From: Peribacillus deserti
GTDB lineage: Bacteria; Bacillota; Bacilli; Bacillales; DSM-1321
Reading direction: 5' to 3'
DNA length: 64,000 nucleotides
Assembly: GCF_002863585.1 (NCBI RefSeq)
Contig: NZ_PGUY01000021.1
Location: 1 to 64,000 of the forward strand
Part shown: in pieces, positions 1 through 8,857 of the stretch
How positions within the stretch are numbered: the stretch's first letter is position 1
Layout: the number at the start of each line of letters is the position of its first letter
Notes under the pieces: model-generated
Seen by the model: the letters and a program-made list of their open reading frames with translations, nothing else
Database searches by the model: none
What the model was told of the DNA's origin: nothing
Position numbers and translations under genes: made by a program

Positions 1-564
1 GAAGAAAAACCGCTTCTCACGGCCCGCTCGTCTTATGCTTTTCAGGTCTCTGCCTTCCCTTAATTTTTGTGTGATATAGGATGAGCTTTTCATGAGCGTC
101 CTTAAACAATGTTAATGGGGAAGGCACCGCTTTCCGCTTTTCTTTTTGTCTAGCTACGGACTGACACCTTCGGTCATAAGCCAATCGCCATCAAAAGGCC
201 AAAAGCGCCTTTCGCTGCCGCTCGTCTTATGTCTGGCTAACGCACGACGCACAGGATGTGCAAGCCAGGCGGGGCCACAGGACGTGGCGGTTGGAGCGTG
301 GTAAGGGCGACCTATGCTTCTGTCTTCGCTGCCGCTCGTCAATCAGCAAGTCTTCTTTATCAGGTGTCTGACTTTCCATATTATGTAGTTTTTTAAAGAG
401 TTTGCTCATCACAGTTTTTTTAAAAAAATGCCTAGAAAGTCACCGTCCTCCGCTTTTCTATTAAGGGAGACCCCACAGGCGTCAATGCCGAGGAGGCTCC
501 CGGACCGCCCCTAAGGTCCGCGAGTGCCTGCTAGCTGCAATCAACAGCCATGTTTAACAGAGCT
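1..564. repeat. Composite MITE-like repeat, family B, left end cut by window
   Basis: This stretch matches, almost base for base, the inner and right parts of the complete element at 33586-34269. Its right terminus, TGTTTAACAGAGCT at 551-564, is the family B terminal repeat. The interior holds GC-rich hairpins and a module that recurs, inverted, in the family A copies at 26852 and 59690. Open frames inside (for example 227-412 on the minus strand) are conserved only as far as the DNA is and have no convincing ribosome site, so I call no gene here. Confidence 0.8.
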
Positions 565-574
565 TTTTGAAAAG

Positions 575-606
575 AGCCTCTACCGCAAAGGTGAAGGCTT
601 TTTTTG
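575..606. terminator. Intrinsic terminator, probably bidirectional
   Basis: A 10-bp stem (575-584 with 590-599, loop GCAAA) is followed by a T run on the plus strand and a short T-rich stretch on the minus strand. It sits just past the stop of the minus-strand hydrolase at 615. Confidence 0.6.
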
Positions 607-614
607 TGCAAATT

Positions 615-1442
615 TTATACAGGGCTATTCAAAGTCTTAAACTGATTCATCATTTGTTCGGAAAGGGCAGCATAACCGCTGGAGTTTGGATGAATCCCAT
701 CTCTTGAAAGATAATCAGGATTCTTGCCGTTGATTACCTTTGTGGTTTCGACCACTATGGAGGAAGAGATTTTACTTGAAGCTTGGTAAATCTTTAAGTT
801 CCACTGTGGCAGAAGTTTCGATCCCATACTATAAAATGGGCTATTCTCAGGAAGTGGATTATATAATTCTAAGAATAAAACGGCCGCATTCGGATTTAAT
901 GAAGATATATATTTCGATATATCGGATAGATTGCTAGAGAATGTAGACTGAAGATCATCAAAAGAGTTTAGAGCGCTTAATAGATTGTCCCTTGGGGCTG
1001 AAACTGCCATTTTTAGAATGTCATTTCCGCCTACATTCACCGTTATGATGTCCGCATTTTTTATTTCTTCATTGAAAGTACCAGCCTTAATCAGCGACAG
1101 AAGGGTTGTGCTGGTAATTCCGTTAATTCCTTCATTATGAAATACAACCGGTTTTTGTATAGTATCTTCGAGAGAATGTGAAAAGTGAGATACAAGATTT
1201 TTTTCTGGAGAAACTCCATATCCCTTTATAATAGAATCACCTAGTGCCAGGTGGTTGAGCTTCGATTTTGATGAATGTTTATAATAATCCAGATAAGACT
1301 TGGAGGTTAGCGTTGTCATATTCTGTTGTTCATTCCCTTTGGCTTTCAATTTACTTAACTGATATTGAGGATAGTAAACCCATGCGGCAGTAGCAATTAC
1401 AGCAAGCAATATTATTACAAAAAGAAATTTAAATATCTTCAT
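615..1442 (-). CDS. SGNH/GDSL-family hydrolase, membrane-anchored or secreted
   Basis: 275 aa. An N-terminal hydrophobic segment (about residues 3-22) serves as signal anchor or signal peptide, so the enzyme should act outside the membrane. The SGNH blocks are in order: GDS with nucleophile Ser70, the block II Gly near 107, GGND with Asn140, and the C-terminal DGIHPN with Asp248 and His251. This is the full catalytic set of GDSL esterases/lipases. The length suits Bacillus YpmR-like proteins. The natural ester substrate cannot be told from sequence. The gene stands alone, with a hairpin terminator beyond its stop. Confidence 0.85.
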   Translation of the reverse strand: MKIFKFLFVIILLAVIATAAWVYYPQYQLSKLKAKGNEQQNMTTLTSKSYLDYYKHSSKSKLNHLALGDSIIKGYGVSPEKNLVSHFSHSLEDTIQKPVVFHNEGINGITSTTLLSLIKAGTFNEEIKNADIITVNVGGNDILKMAVSAPRDNLLSALNSFDDLQSTFSSNLSDISKYISSLNPNAAVLFLELYNPLPENSPFYSMGSKLLPQWNLKIYQASSKISSSIVVETTKVINGKNPDYLSRDGIHPNSSGYAALSEQMMNQFKTLNSPV

Positions 1443-1675
1443 AATCTTCCCACCTTACTACTAATAGTATAACAGAATTTAGGAGAATTTTATTTGGGAT
1501 TATTTGGTTGTTCATTTTCACATTTCCATCTTTTTCTGTTAAATCAGATTTTATTAAAATCATTTAGCCCTATTTTTGATGAAAAGAGAAGGATTATTAA
1601 TAAGTTTATATAATACTTATTTAGGAGTAACTAGGTGAGATGATTTTTAACGTTGTCTAATAGGAGGAAAAAAGG

Positions 1676-2758
1676 ATGAGTAAGATATTAAAAGCGGCCA
1701 TTATTGGCTGCGGAGGAATCGCTAACGGCAAACATATGCCATCCCTGGCAAAGCTTGAAAATGTTGAACTTGCAGCTTTCTGTGATATCGAAGAGGAGAG
1801 GGCAGTCAAGGCGAAAGCTGACTTTGGCAAGGAAGAGTCAAAAGTTTACAAGGATTATATAGAACTGCTAAATGACCCTTCCATTGATGTAATTCATGTA
1901 TGCACCCCTAATGATTCCCATGCAAAAATTACAATAGCAGCACTAGAAGCGGGTAAGCATGTAATGTGTGAAAAGCCGATGGCAAAAACCTCAGATGAAG
2001 CAAGGCAGATGCTCCATGCTGCGGAACGCAGTGGAAAGAAACTATCGATAGGTTATCAAAACAGGTATAGACAGGACAGTCAGTTTTTACATAAATATTG
2101 TGATGAAGGAGGCCTTGGTGAAATTTATTTCGCTAAGGCGCATGCAATAAGGAGGCGTGCCGTACCTACCTGGGGAGTATTCCTGGATGAAGAAAAACAG
2201 GGAGGCGGACCTTTAATTGATATTGGCACACATGCATTGGATTTAACTTTATGGATGATGAATAATTATAAGCCGAAGGCGGTCCTTGGATCCACTTTTC
2301 ACAAGCTTGGCAAAAAGAAGGATTCAGCCAATGCCTGGGGATCATGGAATCCTGATGAGTTTAAAGTCGAAGACTCAGCTTTTGGCTACATTACCATGCA
2401 AAATGGAGCTTCTATCGTGCTTGAGTCCAGCTGGGCACTGAATTCACTGAATGTGGGAGAAGCAAAATGCACTCTTTCAGGGACAGAGGGAGGTGCAGAC
2501 ATGGACAACGGGCTGCGCATTAATGGCGAAGAATATGGCAAATTGTATGCCAAGGAAGTCCAAATGTCTGCCGGTGGAGCTGCATTCTATGACTCTAAAC
2601 AGGAGAGTGAAGCCGAGATGGAAGCCAGATTATGGATTGATTGCATCATTAATGACACAGAACCAGTTGTTAAACCGGAGGAAGCCCTGGTAGTCACTCA
2701 AATACTTGAAGCCATTTATGAATCAGCAAAAACCGGGAAAGCGGTATATTTTGACTAA
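1676..2758 (+). CDS. Gfo/Idh/MocA family NAD(P)-dependent oxidoreductase
   Basis: 360 aa, starting after AGGAGG at a good distance. The N-terminal Rossmann motif GCGGIA (residues about 11-16) binds NAD(P). The EKP motif in CEKPMAKT carries the conserved active-site Lys, and GGGPLIDIGTHALDL is the typical C-domain D-x-G-x-H stretch. Family members oxidise or reduce sugars, inositols or related polyols in the cytoplasm. No sugar transporter or kinase sits next to it, so the substrate is unknown. It is a single-gene unit ending in a strong terminator. Confidence 0.88.
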   Translation: MSKILKAAIIGCGGIANGKHMPSLAKLENVELAAFCDIEEERAVKAKADFGKEESKVYKDYIELLNDPSIDVIHVCTPNDSHAKITIAALEAGKHVMCEKPMAKTSDEARQMLHAAERSGKKLSIGYQNRYRQDSQFLHKYCDEGGLGEIYFAKAHAIRRRAVPTWGVFLDEEKQGGGPLIDIGTHALDLTLWMMNNYKPKAVLGSTFHKLGKKKDSANAWGSWNPDEFKVEDSAFGYITMQNGASIVLESSWALNSLNVGEAKCTLSGTEGGADMDNGLRINGEEYGKLYAKEVQMSAGGAAFYDSKQESEAEMEARLWIDCIINDTEPVVKPEEALVVTQILEAIYESAKTGKAVYFD

Positions 2759-2770
2759 CGAAATGTAGAG

Positions 2771-2808
2771 AAAGGGCACAGAGCATTACATTGCTATATG
2801 TGCCCTTT
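2771..2808 (+). terminator. Intrinsic terminator after the oxidoreductase
   Basis: AAAGGGCACA at 2771 pairs with TGTGCCCTTT near 2800 and is followed by T residues. Confidence 0.8.
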
Positions 2809-2893
2809 TGCATTTCAAAAGCATTAGACTTGAAATATGATAATCTATAATTTAAAATTTGTTACAATTCAAAAAAATAAGAAGAGGGTAGCC

Positions 2894-3364
2894 ATGTCGA
2901 TATATAAAGTTCGTGAATATGTTAAAAAGTTCGATGACAGCTTAGAGCCGATTGAATTTAAGGAAAAAACTAACACTGTCGAAGATGCCGCTAAAGCCCT
3001 TGGCGTAGAAGGAGCCCAGATTGCAAAATCTATCCTTTTTAAAACAGGAAATCAATTTGGCTTATTTGTAACTGCTGGAGATATCCGTATTAACCAGAAG
3101 ACGGTGAAGAAGCTCCTAGGTCCTGGGAAGCCTAAGCTTGCTGCTCCTGAAGAAGTTGAGGACGTAACCGGGTTTCAAATTGGAGGGGTATGTCCCTTTG
3201 CCCTGAACAAAAAAGTACCTATCTTCCTTGATGAATCTATGAAACGGTTTGACAAAGTTTTTACGGCCGCTGGTACACCACATTCTGCCCTTCCTATTAC
3301 GTTTCAGCAGCTGGAGGAAATAACACAGGGCAGGGTTATAGATGTCCAGTATGCAGATGAATAA
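2894..3364 (+). CDS. YbaK/EbsC-family aminoacyl-tRNA deacylase-like protein
   Basis: 156 aa. I start at the ATG at 2894, which follows AAGAGGGTAG at the right distance; an in-frame ATG at 2837 lacks a ribosome site. The protein is a single YbaK/ProRS-INS editing domain. It has the conserved Lys in AKSILFKTG and the IGGVCPFAL loop near the C-terminal third. Relatives hydrolyse mischarged aminoacyl-tRNAs such as Cys-tRNA(Pro), in trans; which tRNA this one edits is not visible. A terminator follows directly. Confidence 0.85.
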   Translation: MSIYKVREYVKKFDDSLEPIEFKEKTNTVEDAAKALGVEGAQIAKSILFKTGNQFGLFVTAGDIRINQKTVKKLLGPGKPKLAAPEEVEDVTGFQIGGVCPFALNKKVPIFLDESMKRFDKVFTAAGTPHSALPITFQQLEEITQGRVIDVQYADE

Positions 3365-3377
3365 TAGGATGAAATTA

Positions 3378-3408
3378 AGTCGGAATCAGAGATGATTCCG
3401 GCTTTTTT
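3378..3408 (+). terminator. Intrinsic terminator after the YbaK-like gene
   Basis: A 10-bp stem, AGTCGGAATC with GATTCCGGCT (one G-T pair), precedes a run of six T. Confidence 0.85.
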
Positions 3409-3961
3409 GATTCAGCTGTCTTCGCGGGAATATATATTTCTGATTAGGACTGATCTTTCGAGGGAAAGGACTTGAGAGAACCAATACTGATAAGTTTTGC
3501 AGTCTAATAGATGTATTAAAAAATCTGTCTCGGAAGCAGTTTTATAACGCACACGAGGAACGGAACCTCATCTCCCTTAAAAGGACCTATTCTCGTCCCT
3601 AATTGAAGTACAGGGTTTAGTTAGTCCCGCACCAACCGTATTAAGAACCTTACATGGGTTAACATACCGCAGGTTTCAGTTCAAATAGAATCCCACTCTC
3701 CTAAAAAGCAGAATATTGCTTAAAAATGTTAGTGAGAGAAAGACTTAACCAAATTTGTTAAAGGGCTATGTTGATTTTTGCACTAGTTAATTGCAGAAAA
3801 AGATGAGACTCCTTCATGGGGACTTGGTGGAAACCCACAAGAGTAACATGGAGGATCTCCCGGACCGTCTGAGGAAAAAAAGTACCCTTTCGCTAGATCG
3901 TTGGTTTATCTAATTTCAAATGGGTATATAAAACTAAGCCAATTAAAAAGGAGGAAACAAG
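3409..3961. other. Gene-free region with decayed repeat material
   Basis: I see no supported gene in these 553 bases. From about 3762 the sequence GGCTATGTTGATTTTTGCAC, followed by a GAGACTCC tract and a downstream CCGGACCG tract, is a worn family B repeat. The remainder has no open frame with a ribosome site. Confidence 0.5.
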
Positions 3962-4360
3962 ATGGAACATGTTAAAGCAATAGTTATTAAATTCATTATG
4001 ATTACAGTAGTACTTGGGATCATCCTATCAGGAATATTTGGCGGTGAATTCAGTGATACACTATTAATTAGTGCAGTACTTACAGTGCTTGCCTATGTTC
4101 TGGGAGATTTATTCATATTCCGAGGAACTAGAAATGATACTGAATACTCAAAAAGGAATATGATCGCTACCATCTCGGACATGGTATTAACCTTTATTGT
4201 TGTCTGGCTTATGGGAAATGCATTATTTACTGATACAGAGCAGACGCTTTTAGGAGCATTGCTATCAGCGATTGTAGTTGGAGCAGGTGAGTGGTTCTTC
4301 CATAAGTATCTTGCGAGCAATGTTTTCCACGAAAGACATCGTCATGGATCTGTTCATTAA
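3962..4360 (+). CDS. DUF2512 (YndM-like) integral membrane protein
   Basis: 132 aa with four predicted membrane segments (about 6-24, 30-50, 66-84, 91-110) and the conserved VLAYVLGDLFIF stretch of the DUF2512/YndM family. Function is unknown in the family. A strong ribosome site (AGGAGG) precedes the ATG. This is one of three DUF2512 paralogues in the window (also 36008 and 61210). All are single-gene units. Confidence 0.85.
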   Translation: MEHVKAIVIKFIMITVVLGIILSGIFGGEFSDTLLISAVLTVLAYVLGDLFIFRGTRNDTEYSKRNMIATISDMVLTFIVVWLMGNALFTDTEQTLLGALLSAIVVGAGEWFFHKYLASNVFHERHRHGSVH

Positions 4361-4444
4361 TGTATTGAGATACGAAACTAACTGACTGCCGCTAAGGGAA
4401 CTGAACCCTAAAAGGTTAGACAGGTATATGTAAGCAGATTCCTG

Positions 4445-4483
4445 GGTCTGGATCCGGTATTTTACCGGAATCAGGCCTTTTAA
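4445..4483 (+). terminator. Intrinsic terminator after the DUF2512 gene
   Basis: A long stem, GGTCTGGATCCGGTA with TACCGGAATCAGGCC (a few mismatches), is followed by TTTT. Confidence 0.75.
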
Positions 4484-4774
4484 TTTTCCCATTTTGCTAA
4501 TGAAAATAATTGGTTCCCATCTCGCTTAACCTGTCTTTACTTTTACGTTATTTCACAAAGATATTTCGTTTTACATCATCCAAAGAAATCATCCAACAGG
4601 GTATTATCTTTTAGAGACGGGTATTTGGTACATGCATGGAGGTGATGCGAGGTTCAGCTAAAGAGGCGGTAAGAATTCATCTGCTAATGCCATACCTGAT
4701 TCAGCATGGGGGATAGGTGACTGTTTATATACTTTTAAGAAAGTTTAAGAAAGACACTGCATATGTTTTCGCAG
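4484..4774. other. Gene-free stretch
   Basis: There is no supported gene. A short open frame follows GGAGGTG near 4640, but it runs only about 24 codons and the spacing is poor. It may be the stump of a lost gene. Confidence 0.3.
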
Positions 4775-4826
4775 TAAAAAACTGCCCTTTCATAGGAGAA
4801 ATTTGTCTCACCTTGCGGGGCAGTTC
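4775..4826 (-). terminator. Intrinsic terminator of the DegV gene (minus strand)
   Basis: Read on the minus strand, AACTGCCCC pairs with GGGCAGTT and is followed by a T run, just past the stop at 4850. Confidence 0.7.
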
Positions 4827-4849
4827 AACTCGTCAGTTTTTGGTATGGA

Positions 4850-5710
4850 TCAGGTATCAGTTTTTTCAGAGACCCATGATAATCCTATTGTGCCGGCCCC
4901 AGTATGAACACCTGCTACTGGAATCAGCATTAACAATTCAGTGTCTAGTTCAGGAAGCGTTTCAGCGATCAGTTTCTGAAGTTTCAATGCTTGCTCCTCG
5001 TTATTGGCATGAACAATGGCTGCTTTATTTATGATAAATTTTTTTTTATCTTCTTCTAGCTGTGTTAAAAGCCAGGATAAGGCTCTTTTTTCAGTTCTTA
5101 CTTTTTCTTTTATCTTTGCTTCTCCGTTTTCTATTGATAAGATAGGTTTAATCTTAAATAAGTCAGCGAGCATTTTTTGTGTGCCCGAAACTCTGCCGCT
5201 TTTGTGAAGCTGTTTCAAATTGGAAGGCACCAGATACAGTGTGGTATATTCACGGTAGTCTTCGAGCGTGCGGACAAGTTCCTCTTCATTTACACCAGAT
5301 TCAAGCAATTCAATACCTTTTTTGATTAAAAACGAAAGCGGAAAGGAACCTGTGAGCGAATCGATCGCAAATATCTTAAACTCTGCTAATTCCGCTGCTA
5401 ATAAAGACGTTTGATAGGTACCTGTCAATTTGCTGGACGCATGTATTGCTATTCCGAAATCATATTCAGATTTAAGTTTTTTATATAAATCTACAAAATC
5501 GCCAACAGAGGGCTGAGATGATTGAAACACGCCTTCTTCTGCAGCCATTCGTTCATAGAATTCTTTATCTGTAATATCAATTCTTTCTTTATAAGATTCC
5601 TGATTGATTAAAACATTTAAAGGTACTACATATATATTGTGCCTATCAATGAATTCCCTGCTTAATGAGCTGGTAGTATCCGTAATCCATGCAACTCTAG
5701 CTTTTTTCAT
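4850..5710 (-). CDS. DegV family fatty-acid-binding protein
   Basis: 286 aa. I start at the ATG at 5710, preceded by AGGAGG; a longer frame to 5809 has no ribosome site. The N-terminal VAWITDTTSSLS stretch, SQPSVGDF and HASSKLTGTYQ are the conserved DegV fatty-acid pocket motifs. Family members bind a single fatty acid, and the FakB type presents it to the FakA kinase for phospholipid synthesis. No fakA lies nearby. The gene is divergent from the antiporter at 5971. Confidence 0.88.
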   Translation of the reverse strand: MKKARVAWITDTTSSLSREFIDRHNIYVVPLNVLINQESYKERIDITDKEFYERMAAEEGVFQSSQPSVGDFVDLYKKLKSEYDFGIAIHASSKLTGTYQTSLLAAELAEFKIFAIDSLTGSFPLSFLIKKGIELLESGVNEEELVRTLEDYREYTTLYLVPSNLKQLHKSGRVSGTQKMLADLFKIKPILSIENGEAKIKEKVRTEKRALSWLLTQLEEDKKKFIINKAAIVHANNEEQALKLQKLIAETLPELDTELLMLIPVAGVHTGAGTIGLSWVSEKTDT

Positions 5711-5970
5711 AAGCGTTAGTCCTCCTATAGAAAAGAAACTGTGAATCTGTAAGAATATGCTCTCATTATTTTGTAGGAAATACGAAAAAAAAACATACAC
5801 AAATGTCATGTTTCATCAAAAAATTATTCTGGAATAAGTATAAGTGTTGGATTTTGATTGTTCATCCTTTTGGAAAAGAAAAGATATCATAGGTACATAA
5901 AGGATTAAATGAAGAGACTCGTTTTAATAGCGAGCAAAAAACGAATAAACTATAAAATGAAGGGTGAAAA

Positions 5971-7302
5971 ATGACGACCTTTAATTCCAAAGAAGTAATC
6001 TTTCTATTTGTAATTACCTTATCAGGGGTACTTTATTCAGTTATTGCACAACTTCCACTCGTTTTCGGGTTTATACCAGGACTCTTCGTCTTGCTGGTTC
6101 TTTGCAGGAAAAAGCGCGTACCTTTGAAAACACTTTTCGATATCAGCATGAGAGGAGTTGCAAAAACCAGGATCGTTGTATTGATATTATTTTTTGTAAG
6201 TTTCCTGCTTCCCTCCTGGCATTTATCAGGAACACTGGATCAAATGGTGGCTGTGACACTGAGGCTTTTGGATCCTGACCACTTTTTTATTTTGGCCTTC
6301 TTGGCAGCATCGGTTTTTTCCATGATTCTGGGTACGTCTGTGGGTACTTTAAGCGCCATAGGAGTCCCAATTATGAGTACTGCTCTCTTGCTAGGACTGC
6401 CAGCAGACGTTACAGCAGGGGCTCTTATTTCCGGTGCTTTTGTAGGTGACCGTACTTCTCCATTTTCCAGTGCGCACCAGCTGCTTTCGCATACCGTTGA
6501 AATAAATATAAAGAGGCAGCAAAAGGCCATGATTGCTACCACGTTGCCAGCGATTATAATCGGTTGTTTGTTTTATGCTATTTTCGATCATTTTATGGAA
6601 ATCAACGGCAAGACTCTCTTCATGAACTCCTATGGAAAAATCATTCTAATTCAGTTTATTCCACCGCTTTTACTAGTTGCTTTTGTACTGGCAAGAGTAA
6701 AAATTGTTTATGCTTTTATGGCCAGCATTGCGTCTGCTGGTGCCATCGCAATCTATAAGGGCCTTTCTTTTTCCGGTCTCATCCATGGGTTTTGGTATGG
6801 AATTGATGGAACAGGAGGAGGGCTCGCTCACATGTATCATTTGCTGCTTTTTATTATTTTGGCGGGAGCTTATAATGGAGTCTTGGAGGAGCTTAATATT
6901 ATTCAGCCATACCTCGATAAATGGCTGCAGTCATCTCATTCTCTAATAGACGATTCCATAAAAATCATCATTTCTACCTTATTTATCTCTTTTATAGCAG
7001 CAAATCAAACACTCCCGATTATCCTTACAGGAAGATCCTTCTTGGCGCATTGGAGCAAGCATTATAAGAGGGAGGACCTAGCCAGGGTGATGGGAGATAC
7101 TACTCTTCTATTCCCAGGAATGATTCCGTGGAGCATTTTGGCCATTATGTGCAGCACCATCTTAAATATAAAGCTATTTTCCTATTTGCCTTTTGCGGTA
7201 TTTTTATGGATCCTTCCGCTCCTGACCGTCTTTCTTTCTATTCTGCGGAGTAAAAAATATCATAAAATTGATGCGCCATTTGAATCAAATGGAAGGATGT
7301 AA
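5971..7302 (+). CDS. NhaC-type Na+/H+ antiporter family protein
   Basis: 443 aa with about 10-12 hydrophobic helices. The GDRTSPFSSA motif (residues 159-168) and the preceding VGTLSAIGVP stretch are typical of the NhaC family, which exchanges Na+ for H+ at the cell membrane; some members instead move malate or lactate. The ribosome site is AAGGGTG. It is monocistronic and followed 19 bp later by a GNAT pseudogene. A second, more distant NhaC homologue lies at 46803. Confidence 0.82.
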   Translation: MTTFNSKEVIFLFVITLSGVLYSVIAQLPLVFGFIPGLFVLLVLCRKKRVPLKTLFDISMRGVAKTRIVVLILFFVSFLLPSWHLSGTLDQMVAVTLRLLDPDHFFILAFLAASVFSMILGTSVGTLSAIGVPIMSTALLLGLPADVTAGALISGAFVGDRTSPFSSAHQLLSHTVEINIKRQQKAMIATTLPAIIIGCLFYAIFDHFMEINGKTLFMNSYGKIILIQFIPPLLLVAFVLARVKIVYAFMASIASAGAIAIYKGLSFSGLIHGFWYGIDGTGGGLAHMYHLLLFIILAGAYNGVLEELNIIQPYLDKWLQSSHSLIDDSIKIIISTLFISFIAANQTLPIILTGRSFLAHWSKHYKREDLARVMGDTTLLFPGMIPWSILAIMCSTILNIKLFSYLPFAVFLWILPLLTVFLSILRSKKYHKIDAPFESNGRM

Positions 7303-7321
7303 TAGATCAGGGGGAATTTTT

Positions 7322-7770
7322 ATGACTCAATGGATAAATGGAAATTTCGTAGTTTCTACTGACAAAGTACATCTGGATATAACTGCGATCATCATTTTCT
7401 AAGTAACGATTCTTATTGGGCTAAAGGTATTTCCAGAGAAAAAGTTGAAAAATCAATAAAAAATACTGCGCTTTGTTTTGGAATCTATGAGACAGGTTCA
7501 ATGGGTGAATTTATACAGGCTGGATTTGGTCGTGTAATCACAGATATGGCCACCTTCGGCTACCTCAGTGATGTATTTATTCTTCCTGCCTATCGGGGGA
7601 AGGGTTTATCCAAATGGTTATTGGAGGTCATTACACAGCATCCGGATCTCTCAGAAGTCAGACGGCTGATGCTGGCCACTCATGATGCCCATTCCCTGTA
7701 CGCGGGCTATGGTTTTAAATCACTCAGCGAGCCGCAGCGCTTTATGGAATTGAACATGCAGGGTAAGTGA
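7322..7770 (+). pseudogene. GNAT N-acetyltransferase, frameshifted
   Basis: The ATG at 7322 follows AGGGGGAA. It opens a frame that stops at 7402 after 26 codons. One base of shift near 7388-7390 lets the frame continue as HHFLSNDSYWAKGISRE and on through a normal GNAT core (VFILPAYRGKGLSKWLLEVI) to 7770. A single missing base therefore splits an otherwise intact acetyltransferase of about 149 aa. The part from 7501 alone would lack the N-terminal strand of the fold. It could be a true pseudogene or a sequencing error. Confidence 0.8.
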
Positions 7771-7771
7771 A

Positions 7772-7906
7772 GGGAACGGCGGAGTTATCTTATGGAAGAT
7801 TGCGTCAGCTTCCTGGACAGGATCACGTGAATATTTTGTTCAGGAAGGAGTATTCTTCGCTTTACAGCAGGCAACAGTTGGACTGACAGAGGAAAATGAA
7901 TTGTAG
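7772..7906 (+). pseudogene. Possible 3' remnant of an unknown gene
   Basis: An open frame without a start runs to a stop at 7906 and reads like protein (WKIASASWTGSREYF, then FALQQATVGLTEENEL). It overlaps the end of the GNAT pseudogene. I do not recognise the family. I infer the tail of a truncated gene. Confidence 0.3.
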
Positions 7907-8189
7907 TTTTGAGTTGACTCGATTTATTAACAAATTGTACTGTATACTGGTTTAATTTTTTTCGTGGTCCCTTTGATCCTTAGGATAGACAAGGAGTATC
8001 GCGGTAAACAGGAAGCCCAGTCCGCATATATCCAATGAACAAAAAAAGTGAAAAAAATATGTGGGTTTTTAATGATTTTTAATCAAAAATGGATAGAATG
8101 AATAATTTCGAGTCTTGTATTTTTAAAAAACTGCTATATTTCCATGTATAAGAGCTCAAAACTGTATATTTACTAGGCTTGCAGAGCCT
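7907..8189. other. Gene-free stretch before the periodic arrays
   Basis: AT-rich sequence with no supported gene, repeat or terminator. It leads into the array at 8190. Confidence 0.4.
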
Positions 8190-8379
8190 TATGCTTCTGT
8201 TTAGATGATTTATGCTTATGTTTTTAAGTTTTATGCTTAAGTTCTGCAGGTTTATGCTTAAGTTTAGTACGTTTATGCTTATGTGAGAAAAAGGTATGCG
8301 TAACTCATAGGCGATATGCTTAAGGAGCAGGGGATATGCTTATTTTAGGCGAAATATGCTTAACTAACTATCCTTATAC
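8190..8379 (-). repeat. AGCATAA periodic array 1 (10 units)
   Basis: The core TATGC (AGCAT-type on the minus strand) starts at 8190, 8211, 8232, 8253, 8274, 8295, 8315, 8335, 8355 and 8375. Steps are therefore five of 21 bp and four of 20 bp. Most copies extend to TATGCTTA. The 12-13 bases between cores vary. Read on the minus strand the array begins with 20-bp steps and ends with 21-bp steps, the same order as arrays 2, 3 and 5. Confidence 0.85.
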
Positions 8380-8454
8380 GTATAGAATCTATAGTTTTCT
8401 GTGAATAACTATGCCCCTAAAAAGCCAATGCTTGTTATTAACTAAGGTCACATC

Positions 8455-8720
8455 TACTAAAGATGCAAAGCTTGTGATTATTAAAAATCCCCAATATGCC
8501 AAAGGATGCAAAGTATTCGAGTAATGAAATCTTATTTGCCAAACAAGCAGAGCATGCGATTAACGAAACACTAATTACCAAAAATGAAAAATAGCCGATT
8601 AACGCTACCCCAATATGCAAAAGATGCAAAGTTTGGCGATTAGCTACCCATTATGCCAAAGGCCCCCCAAAGCCCCAAAGCCCCAAAACGTACGACTAAC
8701 AAATCCGCATATCTTAACCT
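8455..8720. repeat. Degenerate 40-bp tandem array beside array 1
   Basis: GATTA(A/T)C-like words recur at about 8478, 8557, 8596 and 8637, that is 79, 39 and 41 bases apart. They alternate with ATGCAAAG or ATGCCAAAG words. The unit of about 40 bp looks like a doubled version of the 20-bp unit next door. A CCCCAAAG run (8664-8690) closes it. An open frame on the minus strand (8438-8629) is a by-product of the repeat. Confidence 0.55.
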
Positions 8721-8772
8721 CCATAACTTTTGTTTTACCTTAGTGCCCCAGTAATATAAATCCACAAAAAAA

Positions 8773-8838
8773 ATAAGTGATTACTCACTTTACAAAAGAA
8801 TCAGCTTTTCATATATTAAAAGTGAGTGATTACTCACT
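8773..8838 (+). promoter_or_regulatory. Promoter with two TetR-type operators
   Basis: A good sigma-A promoter is visible: TTTACA (8789-8794), 17 bp spacer, TATATT (8812-8817). A near-perfect palindrome, AGTGAGTGATTACTCACT (8821-8838), covers the likely start site. A half-conserved copy (8773-8790) touches the -35 box. I infer autoregulation by the TetR regulator encoded third in the operon. Confidence 0.8.
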
Positions 8839-8857
8839 ATAAAAAGGGGGGCTAAGA

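Noticed and set aside
227-412. Open frame in the family B repeat encoding MESQTPDKEDLLIDERQRRQ
   Set aside because: The same peptide appears in the copy at 33955-34245, but only because the repeat DNA is conserved. Other copies shift frame, and no ribosome site precedes it.
4717-5034. Open frame overlapping the 3' part of the DegV gene
   Set aside because: It is antisense to a well-supported gene and covers its terminator; no family character.
8438-8629. 63-codon minus-strand frame
   Set aside because: It lies wholly in the 40-bp degenerate array and has no ribosome site.
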